Translations under genes and position numbers: made by a program | In this document: positions 26,890-36,415 of the stretch, piece by piece | Layout of the letters: every line of letters starts with the position of its first letter | Numbering within the stretch: the stretch's first letter is position 1 | Notes under the pieces: generated by a model | What the model was told of the DNA's origin: nothing | Database searches by the model: none | Seen by the model: the letters and a program-made list of their open reading frames with translations, nothing else | Source of the DNA: CAWJPY01 sp963844865 | Lineage (GTDB): Bacteria; Acidobacteriota; Thermoanaerobaculia; Thermoanaerobaculales; Sulfomarinibacteraceae | Direction of reading: 5' to 3' | DNA length: 64,000 nt | Assembly: GCA_963844865.1 (NCBI GenBank) | Contig: CAWJPY010000014.1 | Coordinates: 78,296-142,295 of the forward strand

Positions 26890-27047
26890 GTTTCGCCTCC
26901 GTTCCGATCCGCTGGCCGCATGTGCGGATCTGATTGTGAGTCGAGCCTAGAGGCTCTCCTCGTCTGAGCGAACCGGGCCCTCCCCCGCCTACGGCTCGGT
27001 ACGACTCCCAGCGCCGCCACCACGCTCCAGACGTACCATGGGCCTGC

Positions 27048-27395
27048 ATGCACATCGACGGCTACAGCTTCGGCCACATCCGCATCGACGGCGTCGACTA
27101 CGACAAGGACGTGATCATCCTGTGCGGCGAGGTCATCTCGCCCTGGTGGCGGGACGCCGGCAGCCACCTCTTTGTCCCCGCCGATCTCCAGGCGGTGATC
27201 TCCGCGGCGCCCGAGGTGGTCTTCCTGGGCACCGGCAACTACGGCCGCGTCAAGGTCGAGGACGCCACGCTGGACGCATTCCGCGAGGCCGGCAGCGAGG
27301 TCGTGGTGGAGCGCACCGGCCCCATCGTCGAGCGCTTCAACCGTCTCGCCGCGGAGGGCCGGGACGTGGCCGCCGCCCTCCACCTCACCTGCTGA
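27048..27395 (+). CDS. Mth938-like domain protein (DUF498 / NDUFAF3-AAMDC family)
   Basis: 115 residues. Pattern of the Mth938-like fold: IDGYSFGHIRIDGVDYDKDV, WWRDAGSHLF, PEVVFLGTGNYGRVKV, and VVVERTGPIVERFNRLAAEG. Bacterial members are small single-domain proteins of unclear role; the eukaryotic relative NDUFAF3 helps assemble respiratory complex I. Start by homology; the ribosome site is weak. Divergent from the PfpI gene. Confidence 0.85.
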   Translation: MHIDGYSFGHIRIDGVDYDKDVIILCGEVISPWWRDAGSHLFVPADLQAVISAAPEVVFLGTGNYGRVKVEDATLDAFREAGSEVVVERTGPIVERFNRLAAEGRDVAAALHLTC

Positions 27396-27469
27396 CCGCG
27401 GCGCAGGGCGTCACGGCCAGGGACAGGGCGGTCCTCTGGACGGAGGGAACCGGACGTCCAGCCCGCGGG

Positions 27470-29179
27470 CTACGCCAGGTTCATCTTCTCCAGGAGGCGG
27501 TGGAAGCGGGGGTCGTTGCGGATGGGGTCAAGGAATGAGTACGTCTTGATGGGCATGACGATGGGATCGCGCTCCTCGATGGCCCGGTCGAGGAGGCGCA
27601 GGACCTCGTCCCACTCCCCCAGCCCGACGTGGCCGAAGGCCATGGTGGTGGGTGGGACGTACCGTGACGCAGCGGCCTCCTCCAGGTCGCGCAGGATGCT
27701 CCGGACCCTGTCGTGGTGCCCGGCGCGGCCGATGGGCACCATGCCGTACCCCAGGGTGAACGGGATGCCGTCGGAGAGCTCGATGGCCCGCTCCATCGCC
27801 TCCGCCGCCGGCGCCAGCTCTCCCTCCTGCTCCAGGCCCATGCCCACCAGCCAGTGACCGAGGAAGTGCTGCGGTTCCAGGCGGAGGATCAGGCGACCCT
27901 CCTCAATGGTGCGCTCCGTCCGTCTCGCCAGGAGGGCCATGGCGCCGCACCACCAGTGGACCGTTACCGACAGCGGATCTCGGGAGAGAACCCGCTCCAC
28001 CTCGGCCAGGCCATCCTCGACCCGTCCGTGGGGCAGCAGCCCGCTGATGGCGTAGCGGATGCGCACGTCCGGTGAGTCGGGGTCCAGCTCCCGCGCCCGC
28101 GCCAGCTCCCGGTCCACCTCGGGCCAGTTGTAGTCCAGCTCCTTGCGCAACATCCCCAGCAGGGCGTGCGTGTCGGCCAGGGACTCGTCCAGCTCCAGCG
28201 CCTGCAACGCGTACCAGGTGCTCTGTCCAAAGGCGTCGCGGGGCGGCGCCCCCCCGTAGAAGCCCAGGAACCAGTGCAGCTCGGCGAGGCCGTCGTAGGC
28301 GCGGGCGTAGGACGGGTCGAGGGCGATGGCCCGCTGATAGCGCTCCACGGCCCGTGCCAGCGCCTCGGGCGTCGCTCGGGCGAAGTGGTAGCGCCCCTCC
28401 AGGTACGCCCGGTGCGCCTCCGGCTCCACCGGCCCTCGACGCCGGCGCACCTCGTGGTGGCCGAGGTCCGCCCTGAGCCGTTCCGCCACCACCGCAGCGA
28501 TCTCGTCCTCCAGCTCCAGGGCGTCGCTGAGCTCGCGCTCGTAGCGCTCGCTCCACAGGTGCCCCCCGCGGGTGGTCTCGATGAGCTGGACCGTCACGCG
28601 CACCCGCTCCCCCGAGCGGCGCACGCTCCCCTCCAGGAGGCTGCCGGCGCCGAGCCGTTCACCGGCCTGGCAGGCGTCCAGGCCCATCCGCGCGACGGCA
28701 AAGGAGGAGGTGCGTGCCATCACCCGCAGCCCGTCGACCTCCGCCAGCGCACTGATGATCTCCTCGGCCAGGCCCTCGCACAGCGGATCATCTGCGGGAT
28801 CGCCGCCGAGGTTGGCGAAGGGCAGCACGGCGATCGCCGTCAGCTCCCGCTCGGCGCCGTCGAGGCGATCCACCCGGGCTGCGATGCGGTAGCCCCAACC
28901 GCGCACGGACTCTACGTAGCGAGGAGCCGTGGCGACGTCACCCAGCGCCTCGCGCAGGAGGCGAACCCGTTGGGAGAGGGTCTCGTCGCCCACCACCGCC
29001 CCATCCCACACCTCGTCGACCAGATCCTCGCGGCGGGCGAGCCCCGGCGCACGACGCAGCAGGGCCACCAGGAGGGCGAAGCTCAGGGGCGGCAGGTCCA
29101 GCGGGACGTCGCCACGGACCACGCTCCCCGACTCGGCATCCACCACCAGGTCGGCAAGACGATAGCGCTCCGTCGGCAC
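27470..29179 (-). CDS. Transcriptional regulator: OmpR-type winged helix plus TolB-like and TPR domains (CadC-like, soluble)
   Basis: About 569 residues. Residues ~1-95 form an OmpR/PhoB C-terminal winged helix (LPPLSFALLVALLRRAPGL, VWDGAVVGDETLSQRV, YVESVRGWGYRI). A TolB-like/adenylate-cyclase-associated region follows (IAVLPFANLGGDPADDPLCE, GLRVMARTSSFA), then TPR-type helical repeats (YQRAIALDPSYARAYDGLAE). No membrane helix is visible, unlike CadC. Two adjacent GTG codons compete; the second lies at proper distance from GGGAGGGG. Such proteins are common in GC-rich soil bacteria; targets unknown. A run of divergent genes begins at 29429. Confidence 0.85.
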   Translation of the reverse strand: MPTERYRLADLVVDAESGSVVRGDVPLDLPPLSFALLVALLRRAPGLARREDLVDEVWDGAVVGDETLSQRVRLLREALGDVATAPRYVESVRGWGYRIAARVDRLDGAERELTAIAVLPFANLGGDPADDPLCEGLAEEIISALAEVDGLRVMARTSSFAVARMGLDACQAGERLGAGSLLEGSVRRSGERVRVTVQLIETTRGGHLWSERYERELSDALELEDEIAAVVAERLRADLGHHEVRRRRGPVEPEAHRAYLEGRYHFARATPEALARAVERYQRAIALDPSYARAYDGLAELHWFLGFYGGAPPRDAFGQSTWYALQALELDESLADTHALLGMLRKELDYNWPEVDRELARARELDPDSPDVRIRYAISGLLPHGRVEDGLAEVERVLSRDPLSVTVHWWCGAMALLARRTERTIEEGRLILRLEPQHFLGHWLVGMGLEQEGELAPAAEAMERAIELSDGIPFTLGYGMVPIGRAGHHDRVRSILRDLEEAAASRYVPPTTMAFGHVGLGEWDEVLRLLDRAIEERDPIVMPIKTYSFLDPIRNDPRFHRLLEKMNLA

Positions 29180-29428
29180 CACCCCTCCCGACGAATGCTC
29201 CCGTTGATCCCCCGAGGTCCCTTCACCCAGGAATCAGCGAGGATTCATCTTTGCTTCACCCGTTGCTCCCGACATCATCTCATATTTGCAGCAATGGTCG
29301 AAGAACGGAGAGAACGCTCACCCAGGAGGGTCGCAGCCCCCAGAGCGGTCTCGCCATCGCCAACCGCGGGAGGTGGTCGTGGTGGTCGCGTTCCAGGTCA
29401 CCCCCGCACGTCGCAGAGAGGAGACACC

Positions 29429-29995
29429 ATGAGCACGCAGGATCGAGTGCAGAATCACCCCTGGCGCAAAGGTTGGATGACCGCCGCCTCCGTCGCGCTC
29501 CTGCTCGTCGCCGTCGCCGGCCCGGTCGGAGCGGAGCGCCCCTTCCCAGCTCCACGGGGGGCGTGCGGAGTGGAGGGCACCTGGCTGAGCTCGGTGGACA
29601 TCGGCGCCCAGTTCTTCACGCAGTACAGCGGCGGCGCGACCGGCACAACCGGGGCGATCACCGTGGAGTGGATCGCCTTCGACCCGACCCTGAACGGCCT
29701 CTTCCCCAACGCCGTCCGCGCCACCCAGGGCAAGGGGGCGTGGCATCAGCTCACGGCCACGACCTACCAGTACACGTGGATCATCTACGGCCTCGACTCC
29801 GCTGGCATCCCCATCTACGCGGTTCGGGGCAGCGGCACCGGGATCTTCGACGGCTGCGACACCATCGACTTCGACTACGTCATGGACATCTTCCCCTATC
29901 CTCTCGACCCGCTCGCCGACGAGCCCGTCGCCTGCCTGCCGGGAACGGGCTCCAAGGTGCGCATCCCCGTCGTACGGGTGGACTGCGAAGGCTGA
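29429..29995 (+). CDS. Exported protein of unknown function
   Basis: 188 residues; ATG after GAGAGGAGA. Basic start (NHPWRKGWM), hydrophobic signal core and cleavage near VGAE. The mature part begins GACGVEGTWLSSVDIGAQFF and contains four cysteines spread over about 150 residues, likely two disulfides, with many aromatic residues and short beta strands (GAITVEWIAFDPTLNG, YQYTWIIYGLDSAG). I know no family for it. Divergent from the regulator gene across a 250-base spacer, so regulation by that protein is possible but unproven. Confidence 0.65.
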   Translation: MSTQDRVQNHPWRKGWMTAASVALLLVAVAGPVGAERPFPAPRGACGVEGTWLSSVDIGAQFFTQYSGGATGTTGAITVEWIAFDPTLNGLFPNAVRATQGKGAWHQLTATTYQYTWIIYGLDSAGIPIYAVRGSGTGIFDGCDTIDFDYVMDIFPYPLDPLADEPVACLPGTGSKVRIPVVRVDCEG

Positions 29996-30276
29996 CACGG
30001 CCATGTCCGGTGCCGCGTACCGGCACTCTGACCTGATGGATACGGTGCGAGGCGCGCCCACGGGTACGCCTCGCCTTCCGACGTCTCGGGCGCCCACAGT
30101 GAGCGGGGGCATTCCTCAGCGCTCGGGGACGAGAAACGCGGCGAAGTGGTGGGCACCGGCGACGGGCGGCCGACCCGACGAGTTATGATGCGACGGCTGC
30201 GTGACATTCTCCCTGGCATCGGGCGTGCAGCATGCCGTCGAGCCACTCCCCGTCGCCGCAGCCGGGCGCCCACGAA

Positions 30277-30891
30277 ATGCTCAGTTACCTGCTCTTCGGC
30301 TCCGGATTTGCACTTGCCGCGGTCCTGCAGCCCGGCCCGCTGCAGGCCTTCCTGGCCTCGAGGGTCGCCGCCAGCGGCTGGCGGCGGACGCTTCCTGCCT
30401 GCCTAGCCCCCCTGCTCAGCGACATTCCCATCGCCTTGCTGGCCTTGCTGGTCCTGCGCGAGCTCCCTCCCCTCTTCCAGGAGCTCCTGCGGGCTGCCGG
30501 CGGGCTCCTCCTCCTGTATCTCGCGTGGATCGCCTACCGCCAATGGCGCAGCCCGAGCGAGGCCGTCGTGAGCGGGTCTGCTCCGCGCACCTTCCTGGAA
30601 GCCACGCTCGTCAACCTGCTGAACCCGCACCCTTACATCGGCTGGACCCTGGTGCTCGGACCGTCCCTGATCGCGGCCTGGAACGAGCACGGCACCTACG
30701 CCGTGGCCCTCGTGGTCGCCTTCTACGGCACCCTCGTGGTCGGCCTCGCCGCCTTCATCCTCCTCGTGGGGACGGCCCGCTTCCTCGGTCCGCGCGGCCA
30801 GCGCGCGCTGGTCGGCGTGTCCGCCGCGCTCCTCGCGGCGCTGGGCATCTACCTGCTCGCGGTCGCCGTCGGCGGCCTGGCGGCGCCGTGA
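30277..30891 (+). CDS. LysE/RhtB family amino-acid exporter
   Basis: 204 residues from ATG 30277 (MLSYLLFG), which matches the family N-terminus; an ATG 45 bases upstream is possible. About six helices, with the family elements QPGPLQAFLASRVAASGWRR, LSDIPIALLALLVLRELPP, and LNPHPYIGWTLVLGPSL carrying the conserved Asn-Pro-x-Pro. LysE proteins export basic or other amino acids driven by the proton gradient. Its end lies nine bases from the end of the convergent peptidase gene. Confidence 0.85.
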   Translation: MLSYLLFGSGFALAAVLQPGPLQAFLASRVAASGWRRTLPACLAPLLSDIPIALLALLVLRELPPLFQELLRAAGGLLLLYLAWIAYRQWRSPSEAVVSGSAPRTFLEATLVNLLNPHPYIGWTLVLGPSLIAAWNEHGTYAVALVVAFYGTLVVGLAAFILLVGTARFLGPRGQRALVGVSAALLAALGIYLLAVAVGGLAAP

Positions 30892-30899
30892 GCTGACCC

Positions 30900-33159
30900 C
30901 TACCTCCCGAGCAGGGTCGTCGCCCGGTCCACCTGGGCGGCGTAGGCGGTCAGGACGTCGGCGATGCGAGCCTCCTGGGGCTCCACGTCGTCCCAGCTCC
31001 GCTGCTCGATGGCCTCGCGCACCCCGGGCAGGGTCTTGACGCCGTAGCCGGTGTAGAAGCCCGGGGCGTAGATGAGGTGCCGGAACCACGGCCGCCCCGG
31101 CAGCCCGTCCTCGGCGATCAGGGCCCGTTCGCTGGCCATCAGCAGCTCGTCGAGCGCCTTCTGCAGGCCCACCTCGAGGCGACCCGGGTCGGCCTGCGCG
31201 CGACCTCCCGTAGGCCTTCACGGTCGCCTCCAGGTGGGCCACCGCGTTGTCCAGGGGCGCGAAGTTGAGGTAGGGCACCGGCTCCTGCTCCGGCGGCGGG
31301 ACGAAGGTCTTGGTCGGATCGGCGACGGCAGTGTACGTGCCGTTCGCCAGGAGCTGGTCGCGCTCGGCGGTCTGGGCGCGCTCGTCGTCGGCGAGCTTCT
31401 CCACCTCGTCGCGATAGTCGCGACGTGCTTCGCCATGGCGGCGGGGTCCAGCGGCAGCACGTCGGCGTCGGCGAGCCGCAGAGTGGCCCGTCCCGGCCAC
31501 CTTGGCCAGCGCGATGCCGTAGGCGAAGTCCGGGTCCATGAAGCGCTCGAACTGGTCGATGGAGTCGTAGATGGAGTGGTACTGGCCGAAGTCCTCCTCG
31601 CCGCCGAAGCCGAGGTTCAGGGACGCGATGCCCAGGTGCTGCAGGAACGGCGTGTAGTCCGAGCCCGAGCCCAGGGGATGGATGGGCAGGTCGTGCTCGG
31701 TGCGCAGCTTCTCCCGCTCGTCCGGCTTGGCGTCGAGGATGCGCTTGGCGCGCAGGCGCTCCAGCACGCTGATGCCCTTCTCGGGGTCGGGCACGTCTCG
31801 CGCCACCTGGTTGACGAAAGGCTCCAGGGAGTGGGAGCCGCCCACCGACAGGAAGCCGCGGGAGTTGCTGTCGGAGTTGATGTAGGCCACGGCCTTCGCC
31901 TCGAGCTCGTCGGCGTGGGTCTCGGCCCACTCCGTGGAGCCCAGCAGGCCCGGCTCCTCGCCGTCCCACGCGCAGTAGATGATGGTCCGCCGTGGGCGCC
32001 AGCCCGCCTTGACCAGCTGCGCCACGCTCCGCGCCTCCTCCAGCATCGCCACCTGGCCGCTGATCGGGTCGGTCGCGCCGTTCACCCAGGCGTCGTGGTG
32101 GTTGCCGCGCAGCACCCACTCGTCGGGCCGCTCGGCGCCGGGCAGCCTGGCGATGACGTCCCGGATCGGCTTGAGGCTCCAGTCGAAGGCGAGCTGGAGG
32201 TGGACCTTCGCCGGGCCGGGGCCGAGGTGGTAGGTGATGGGCAGGGCGCCGCGCCACGCCTTCGGGCGCCACCGGGCCCGTCATGGCCGCCAGCAGCGGC
32301 TGCGCGTCGCCGTAGGAGATGGGCAGCACCGGGATCTTGGTCAGGGTGGGCGCCTCATCGAGGGGCAGCCGCTTGGCGTCTGTCGTGGCGCCGACGCCGG
32401 GGGTCAGCGGATCGCCGGGGTAGAGGGGCATGTCCTCCACCGAGCCGCGCTGCGCACCCTCGGCGCTGCGGTAGCCGCCTTCGGGGTAGACGTCGCCCTC
32501 GAAGTAGCCGTCGCTCACGGGGGTCGGAGTAGAGGATGCAGCCGATGGCCCCGTGCTCCGCCGCCACCTTCGGCTTGATGCCCCGCCACGAGCCGCCGTA
32601 GCGGGCGATGACGATCTTGCCCTTGACGTCGATGCCGCGCTCGAGCGAGCTCGTCGTAGTCGTCCGGCACGCCGTAGTTGACGTAGACCAGCTCGCCGGT
32701 GACGTCGCCGTCGATCGAGTAGGCGTTGTAGATCGGGAGCTGCTCCGCGGTCTGGCCCGAGGTGTGGTCCCCGGCCACGGCCGGCTCGGCGAGCGAGGCC
32801 TCGAACTTCGTCGGGGCCACCATCTCCAGGCGCCGCACCTTGGGGGTCGGGAACAGGACCTGGAACTCCTCGATGCTGGGCTCGTACCCCCACGAGCGTA
32901 GCAGCCCCGCGATGTACTCGGCGTTGCTTGAGTCCCAGGCCGACCCCACGTGATGCGGGTGGGCCGCCAGGTGCTCCAGCCAGGTCTGCAGGTTGGCGGG
33001 GTCCAGGTTGGCGTCGAACCGCTTCTCGAGCTCGCGCTGCTGGACACTCGCGGCGGCACCGAAACCGAGCAGGGGCTGCTCCCCGGTGGCGCCGAAGGCC
33101 GCCGCGGTGGTCAGGACGAGGGCACAGGAGAGAACCGAAGCCAGGGCTGATCGCGTCAT
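30900..33159 (-). CDS. M28 zinc peptidase, glutamate-carboxypeptidase-II-like (several apparent frameshifts)
   Basis: Signal peptide (LASVLSCALVLTTAAAFG), PA domain (GKIVIARYGGSWRG, HGAIGCILYSDP), M28 catalytic domain and a C-terminal dimerisation domain (LPGRPWFRHLIYAPGFYTGY). Metal and catalytic residues are readable: NHHDAWVNGATDPISG (His, Asp), AWDGEEPGLLGSTEW (Glu pair), YINSDSNSRG (Asp), GQYHSIYDS (His). This is the plan of glutamate carboxypeptidase II and bacterial relatives that trim C-terminal acidic residues. One-base breaks occur near 31200, 31430, 31480, 32270, 32515 and 32650. The total, 2260 bases, is not divisible by three; consensus error suspected. Confidence 0.87.
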
Positions 33160-33341
33160 CCTCTTGCCTCCAGGGGCCGAAACGGCCCGATGCAGTGTAC
33201 CCCTCCCTCACTCCACAGGGAGCAGCGACAGTATCGGCGAGCAAGGGCAACCAGCAGCGACTGCGATCCGCGGCGGCGATCGGCGACGAGGAGGCGCCAG
33301 GTCGTCCGGGGCGCCACTCCATCGTCGTGGTAGGGTGAGCC

Positions 33342-34778
33342 ATGCGCGTCAGAACCTCTGTGAAAGCTCTCGCGGCCCTGGCGGCGGCCATGCTTCTCGC
33401 GGCCCCTGCCGGCGCCTCCGAAAAGACCGAGGCCACCGTCCGCGCCTACGCCGCCGGGTACGTGGTTCAGTTCACCTGCTCGGCCACCTTCGACGGCGGC
33501 AAGACGCCGGAGCAGATCCGGGCCCAGGAGCTCACCGGCATCTATCCCATGGTTTCGGACATCGTGCGCGAGCTGCCCGCTCCCGACATCGACCTCGAGG
33601 CCACGCGGGTGAGTGTGCGCTACGACGCCGCCATGCCGCCGCGGATCGCCGTGTGGCGCCCCCACCTGGGCTGCGCCCAGCTTCCGGTCGGTGCGACCGT
33701 CGACGCAGCTCGTTTTCTCCCTCGCATCGACGACCTCGCCGCCCCCGACGCCGCTGTCGACGACGGCGCGCCGTGGCGCGCGCACGCGCCGGTGAACGGT
33801 CCTTCGGGCAACCCCACCCTGGACGCGGTGCTGGCGGCGGCCATCGAGGGCGATCCGAAGTACGGGGCCGACGCCGTGACATCGGCGGTCCTCGTCGCGA
33901 GCCCGCACGCGATCCTGGGAGAGCGCTACACGGACGGCTTCACTCCCACCACCTCGCAGCGCACCTGGTCGGTGGCCAAGTCCATCGCGGCCACCGTGAT
34001 CGGCGTGGCCGTGCAGCGCGGCATCCTCGACGTCAAGGCGCCGGCACCGATCCCCGAGTGGCAGCGGCCGGCCGACCCCCGCAAAACCATCACCCTGGAG
34101 AACCTCCTCCACATGGCCAGCGGCCTCGACTCCAACCTGGCCGGCAACCGCACCGACCGGGTCTACATGGGCGGCGGCCTGGTCACCGACACCGCCACCG
34201 AGAGGTCGCTGGAGGCCCCGCCCGGCACGCGCTGGAAGTACGCCAACAACGACTGCCTGCTCGCCGTCCGGGCCCTCAGGGCTGCCACGGGCAACGACCA
34301 GGCCTACCTGCGCTTCCCCTTCGAGACCCTCGTCTATGCCATCGGCATGACCCACACCAAGCTCGAGACCGACTGGGGGGGCAACTTCATCCTCTCGAGC
34401 CAGGTGTGGACGACGTCGCGGGACCTCGCGCGCCTCGGCCTGCTCTACCTCGCCGACGGCGTCTGGAACGGCGGCCGCATCCTCCCGGAGGGCTGGCGGG
34501 ACTACGTCTCCACCCCCGCGCCATCTCAGCCTCCCGCCGCCACCACCACCGGCCGCCGCCTTCCCGGCTACGGCGCCCAGTGGTGGCTCTTCAAGGGCTA
34601 TGCGGGGATCCCGGACGACGCCTTCTGCGCCATCGGCAACCGCGGCCAGTACCTCATGGTGATCCCATCCCGGGACCTCGTCATCGTCCGCCGGGGCTAC
34701 GACCCCGCCGGCGGCGAGGGCTTCAGGCCCGACCTCTTCGCCGCCGACGTCCTCGCCGCTCTGAGGAACAGCCCCTAG
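33342..34778 (+). CDS. Serine hydrolase, class C beta-lactamase / penicillin-binding family
   Basis: 478 residues with signal peptide (LAAAMLLAAPAGAS). The catalytic Ser-x-x-Lys is SVAK (Ser210), preceded by TTSQRTW and followed by a long helix; the Tyr motif is in WKYANND; the KTG-type strand region is near GYGAQWWLFK. These are features of EstB/DD-peptidase-like beta-lactamase-fold hydrolases that act on esters, amides or peptidoglycan peptides; antibiotic resistance cannot be claimed. The ~150 residues before the motif contain CSATFDGGKTPEQIRAQEL, often seen in 6-aminohexanoate-dimer-hydrolase-like proteins. Confidence 0.83.
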   Translation: MRVRTSVKALAALAAAMLLAAPAGASEKTEATVRAYAAGYVVQFTCSATFDGGKTPEQIRAQELTGIYPMVSDIVRELPAPDIDLEATRVSVRYDAAMPPRIAVWRPHLGCAQLPVGATVDAARFLPRIDDLAAPDAAVDDGAPWRAHAPVNGPSGNPTLDAVLAAAIEGDPKYGADAVTSAVLVASPHAILGERYTDGFTPTTSQRTWSVAKSIAATVIGVAVQRGILDVKAPAPIPEWQRPADPRKTITLENLLHMASGLDSNLAGNRTDRVYMGGGLVTDTATERSLEAPPGTRWKYANNDCLLAVRALRAATGNDQAYLRFPFETLVYAIGMTHTKLETDWGGNFILSSQVWTTSRDLARLGLLYLADGVWNGGRILPEGWRDYVSTPAPSQPPAATTTGRRLPGYGAQWWLFKGYAGIPDDAFCAIGNRGQYLMVIPSRDLVIVRRGYDPAGGEGFRPDLFAADVLAALRNSP

Positions 34779-36232
34779 CGCTCCCGCTCGGCCCGGGTCG
34801 TCCGCTCGCCCTGGAGCAGCTCGAGGGCGGTGACCGTCCCGTCATCGACCACGAAGCGAACCCGCAGGTCCGCGTCGCGGAAGATGAGCTCCGTGGGCGA
34901 GATGGCGAGCAGCCCGTACTCCTGGCCGCCCAGGGTCAGGCTCACATCGCCTCCGTCCGCGCTGACCACGACCACGCCGCCCGACGGCAGCTCGTAGCTG
35001 CCCGCCAGCCTCCCAGCCTGCGCGGCGGTCAGTGCGATGGGCTCGGGCTCGCCAGCCGGATCGTACGACGTGCCGCTGAAGGCGTACAGACAATCGTCGT
35101 CCGAGCCCACGAAGAGACGACCGTCCACCAGGACAGGAGACGACATGATGGCCGACTCGGCCAGCGTCCGCGCCTTCACCGCGCCCGAACGCAGATCGAT
35201 ACCGAGGAGGGTCCCGTCCCAGGTACCGAGGTAGGCGAGGCCGCCGGCCACTGCGGGCGAGGAGAACACCCGGGCGTGGGTGTCGTACCGCCAGCGCTCC
35301 TTGCCGGTAGCCAGCTCCACGGCCTGCACGAACTCCCCGTCCGAGCTGCCGGCGATGACCAGGCCGTGCGTGACGGCCGGCGAGGTGATCACCCACGAGC
35401 CCTGGTGGTCGGAGCGCCAGCGCTCCTTCCCGGTGGCCGCGTCGAGCGCGTACAGAAACCCGTCGCGGGCGCCGAACACCACCGTCCCGTCGGCGATCGC
35501 CGGAGAGGACTGCACCTCGCCCCGGGGGAAGTAGGTGTTCCCGGAGGTGTCGAAGCGCCAGCGCTCCTTCCCGGTGGCCGCATCCAGGGCGTAGAGGATG
35601 CCATCCATGCCCCCCGCGAAGACCACACCACCGGCCACCGCGGGGGTAGCGCGGACGGCGCCGCCGGTGGTAAACGACCACAGCTCGCTGCCGCTGGCGA
35701 TGTCCACCGCGTGCACGGCGCCGTCCCTCCCCCCATACACCGCCATGTCACCTGCGACGACGGGTGACGAGGCGTAGAAGTCCCAGCTTCGCGGGTCGCC
35801 CTCGTTCTGGACGTAGGGCACCCGCGGTCCCGCCGCCGTGGCCCACTTCGCCGCGCCGGTCGCCAGGTCCAACGCCTGCAGACGGCCGTCGTCAGCCACC
35901 ACCAGCACGGTGTCGCCGCTCACCGCCGGAGACGAGGTCACCGGCCCCCCCAGCGAGGCCGTCCAGCGGATCCCGCCCGTGGCGGCGTCGAGGGCGTACA
36001 GCTTCCCGTCCCCGCTCCCGAAGAGCACCACACCGTCCGCGACCACCGGCGTGGAGCGTACCTTGCCGCCGGTGCATACCCGCCACTCCAGCTTCAGGTT
36101 GCGGAGACCCGGCCCCGGGTAGACCCCGGTGTGAGCGGCGTCCCCGCGGAACATGGCCGGCGGCGCTGACGCCACCAGGGTGGGAACGGCGGTGAGGATG
36201 AGAGCGAGGGACAGCTTCGACCATTGACGCAT
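34775..36232 (-). CDS. Exported PQQ-like beta-propeller repeat protein
   Basis: 485 residues from ATG 36232, six bases after GGAGG. Signal peptide (SLALILTAVPTLVASA). At least seven repeats of the PQQ-enzyme type: GKLYALDAATGGIRWT, GRLQALDLATGAAKWA, GAVHAVDIASGSELWS, GILYALDAATGKERWR, GFLYALDAATGKERWR, EFVQAVELATGKERWR, GTLLGIDLRSGAVKA. Such propellers act as scaffolds (BamB-like) or as enzymes; no dehydrogenase calcium or PQQ site can be claimed. A short beta domain ends the protein. Overlaps the convergent serine hydrolase by four bases. Confidence 0.88.
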   Translation of the reverse strand: MRQWSKLSLALILTAVPTLVASAPPAMFRGDAAHTGVYPGPGLRNLKLEWRVCTGGKVRSTPVVADGVVLFGSGDGKLYALDAATGGIRWTASLGGPVTSSPAVSGDTVLVVADDGRLQALDLATGAAKWATAAGPRVPYVQNEGDPRSWDFYASSPVVAGDMAVYGGRDGAVHAVDIASGSELWSFTTGGAVRATPAVAGGVVFAGGMDGILYALDAATGKERWRFDTSGNTYFPRGEVQSSPAIADGTVVFGARDGFLYALDAATGKERWRSDHQGSWVITSPAVTHGLVIAGSSDGEFVQAVELATGKERWRYDTHARVFSSPAVAGGLAYLGTWDGTLLGIDLRSGAVKARTLAESAIMSSPVLVDGRLFVGSDDDCLYAFSGTSYDPAGEPEPIALTAAQAGRLAGSYELPSGGVVVVSADGGDVSLTLGGQEYGLLAISPTELIFRDADLRVRFVVDDGTVTALELLQGERTTRAERER

Positions 36233-36296
36233 CGGCAACCTCCGACGCGGGAGTCTACGTCATCCTGCTCCATCGACACCGCTCATGGCGAGCATC

Positions 36297-36314
36297 GGGA
36301 GCGGCGGCGCTCCC
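36297..36314 (-). terminator. Perfect 7-bp GC hairpin between glgC and the propeller gene
   Basis: GGGAGCG and CGCTCCC enclose a four-base loop. It lies downstream of the glgC stop codon on the transcribed strand. No T-run follows, so it is at best an imperfect terminator or an mRNA 3'-end stabiliser. Confidence 0.35.
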
Positions 36315-36415
36315 GCAAAGGCGTCGAACGCCCATGCCCGGAGCGATCCTCCACCGTGATCGAGATGCACCACCGGCACCCGCGCGCAGGCGGTCAGGAA
36401 CCGCGCCACCTCGAG

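Noticed and set aside
33342..34778. Antibiotic-resistance beta-lactamase
   Set aside because: The fold and Ser-x-x-Lys motif are shared by many esterases and peptidases; nothing in the sequence indicates beta-lactam hydrolysis.
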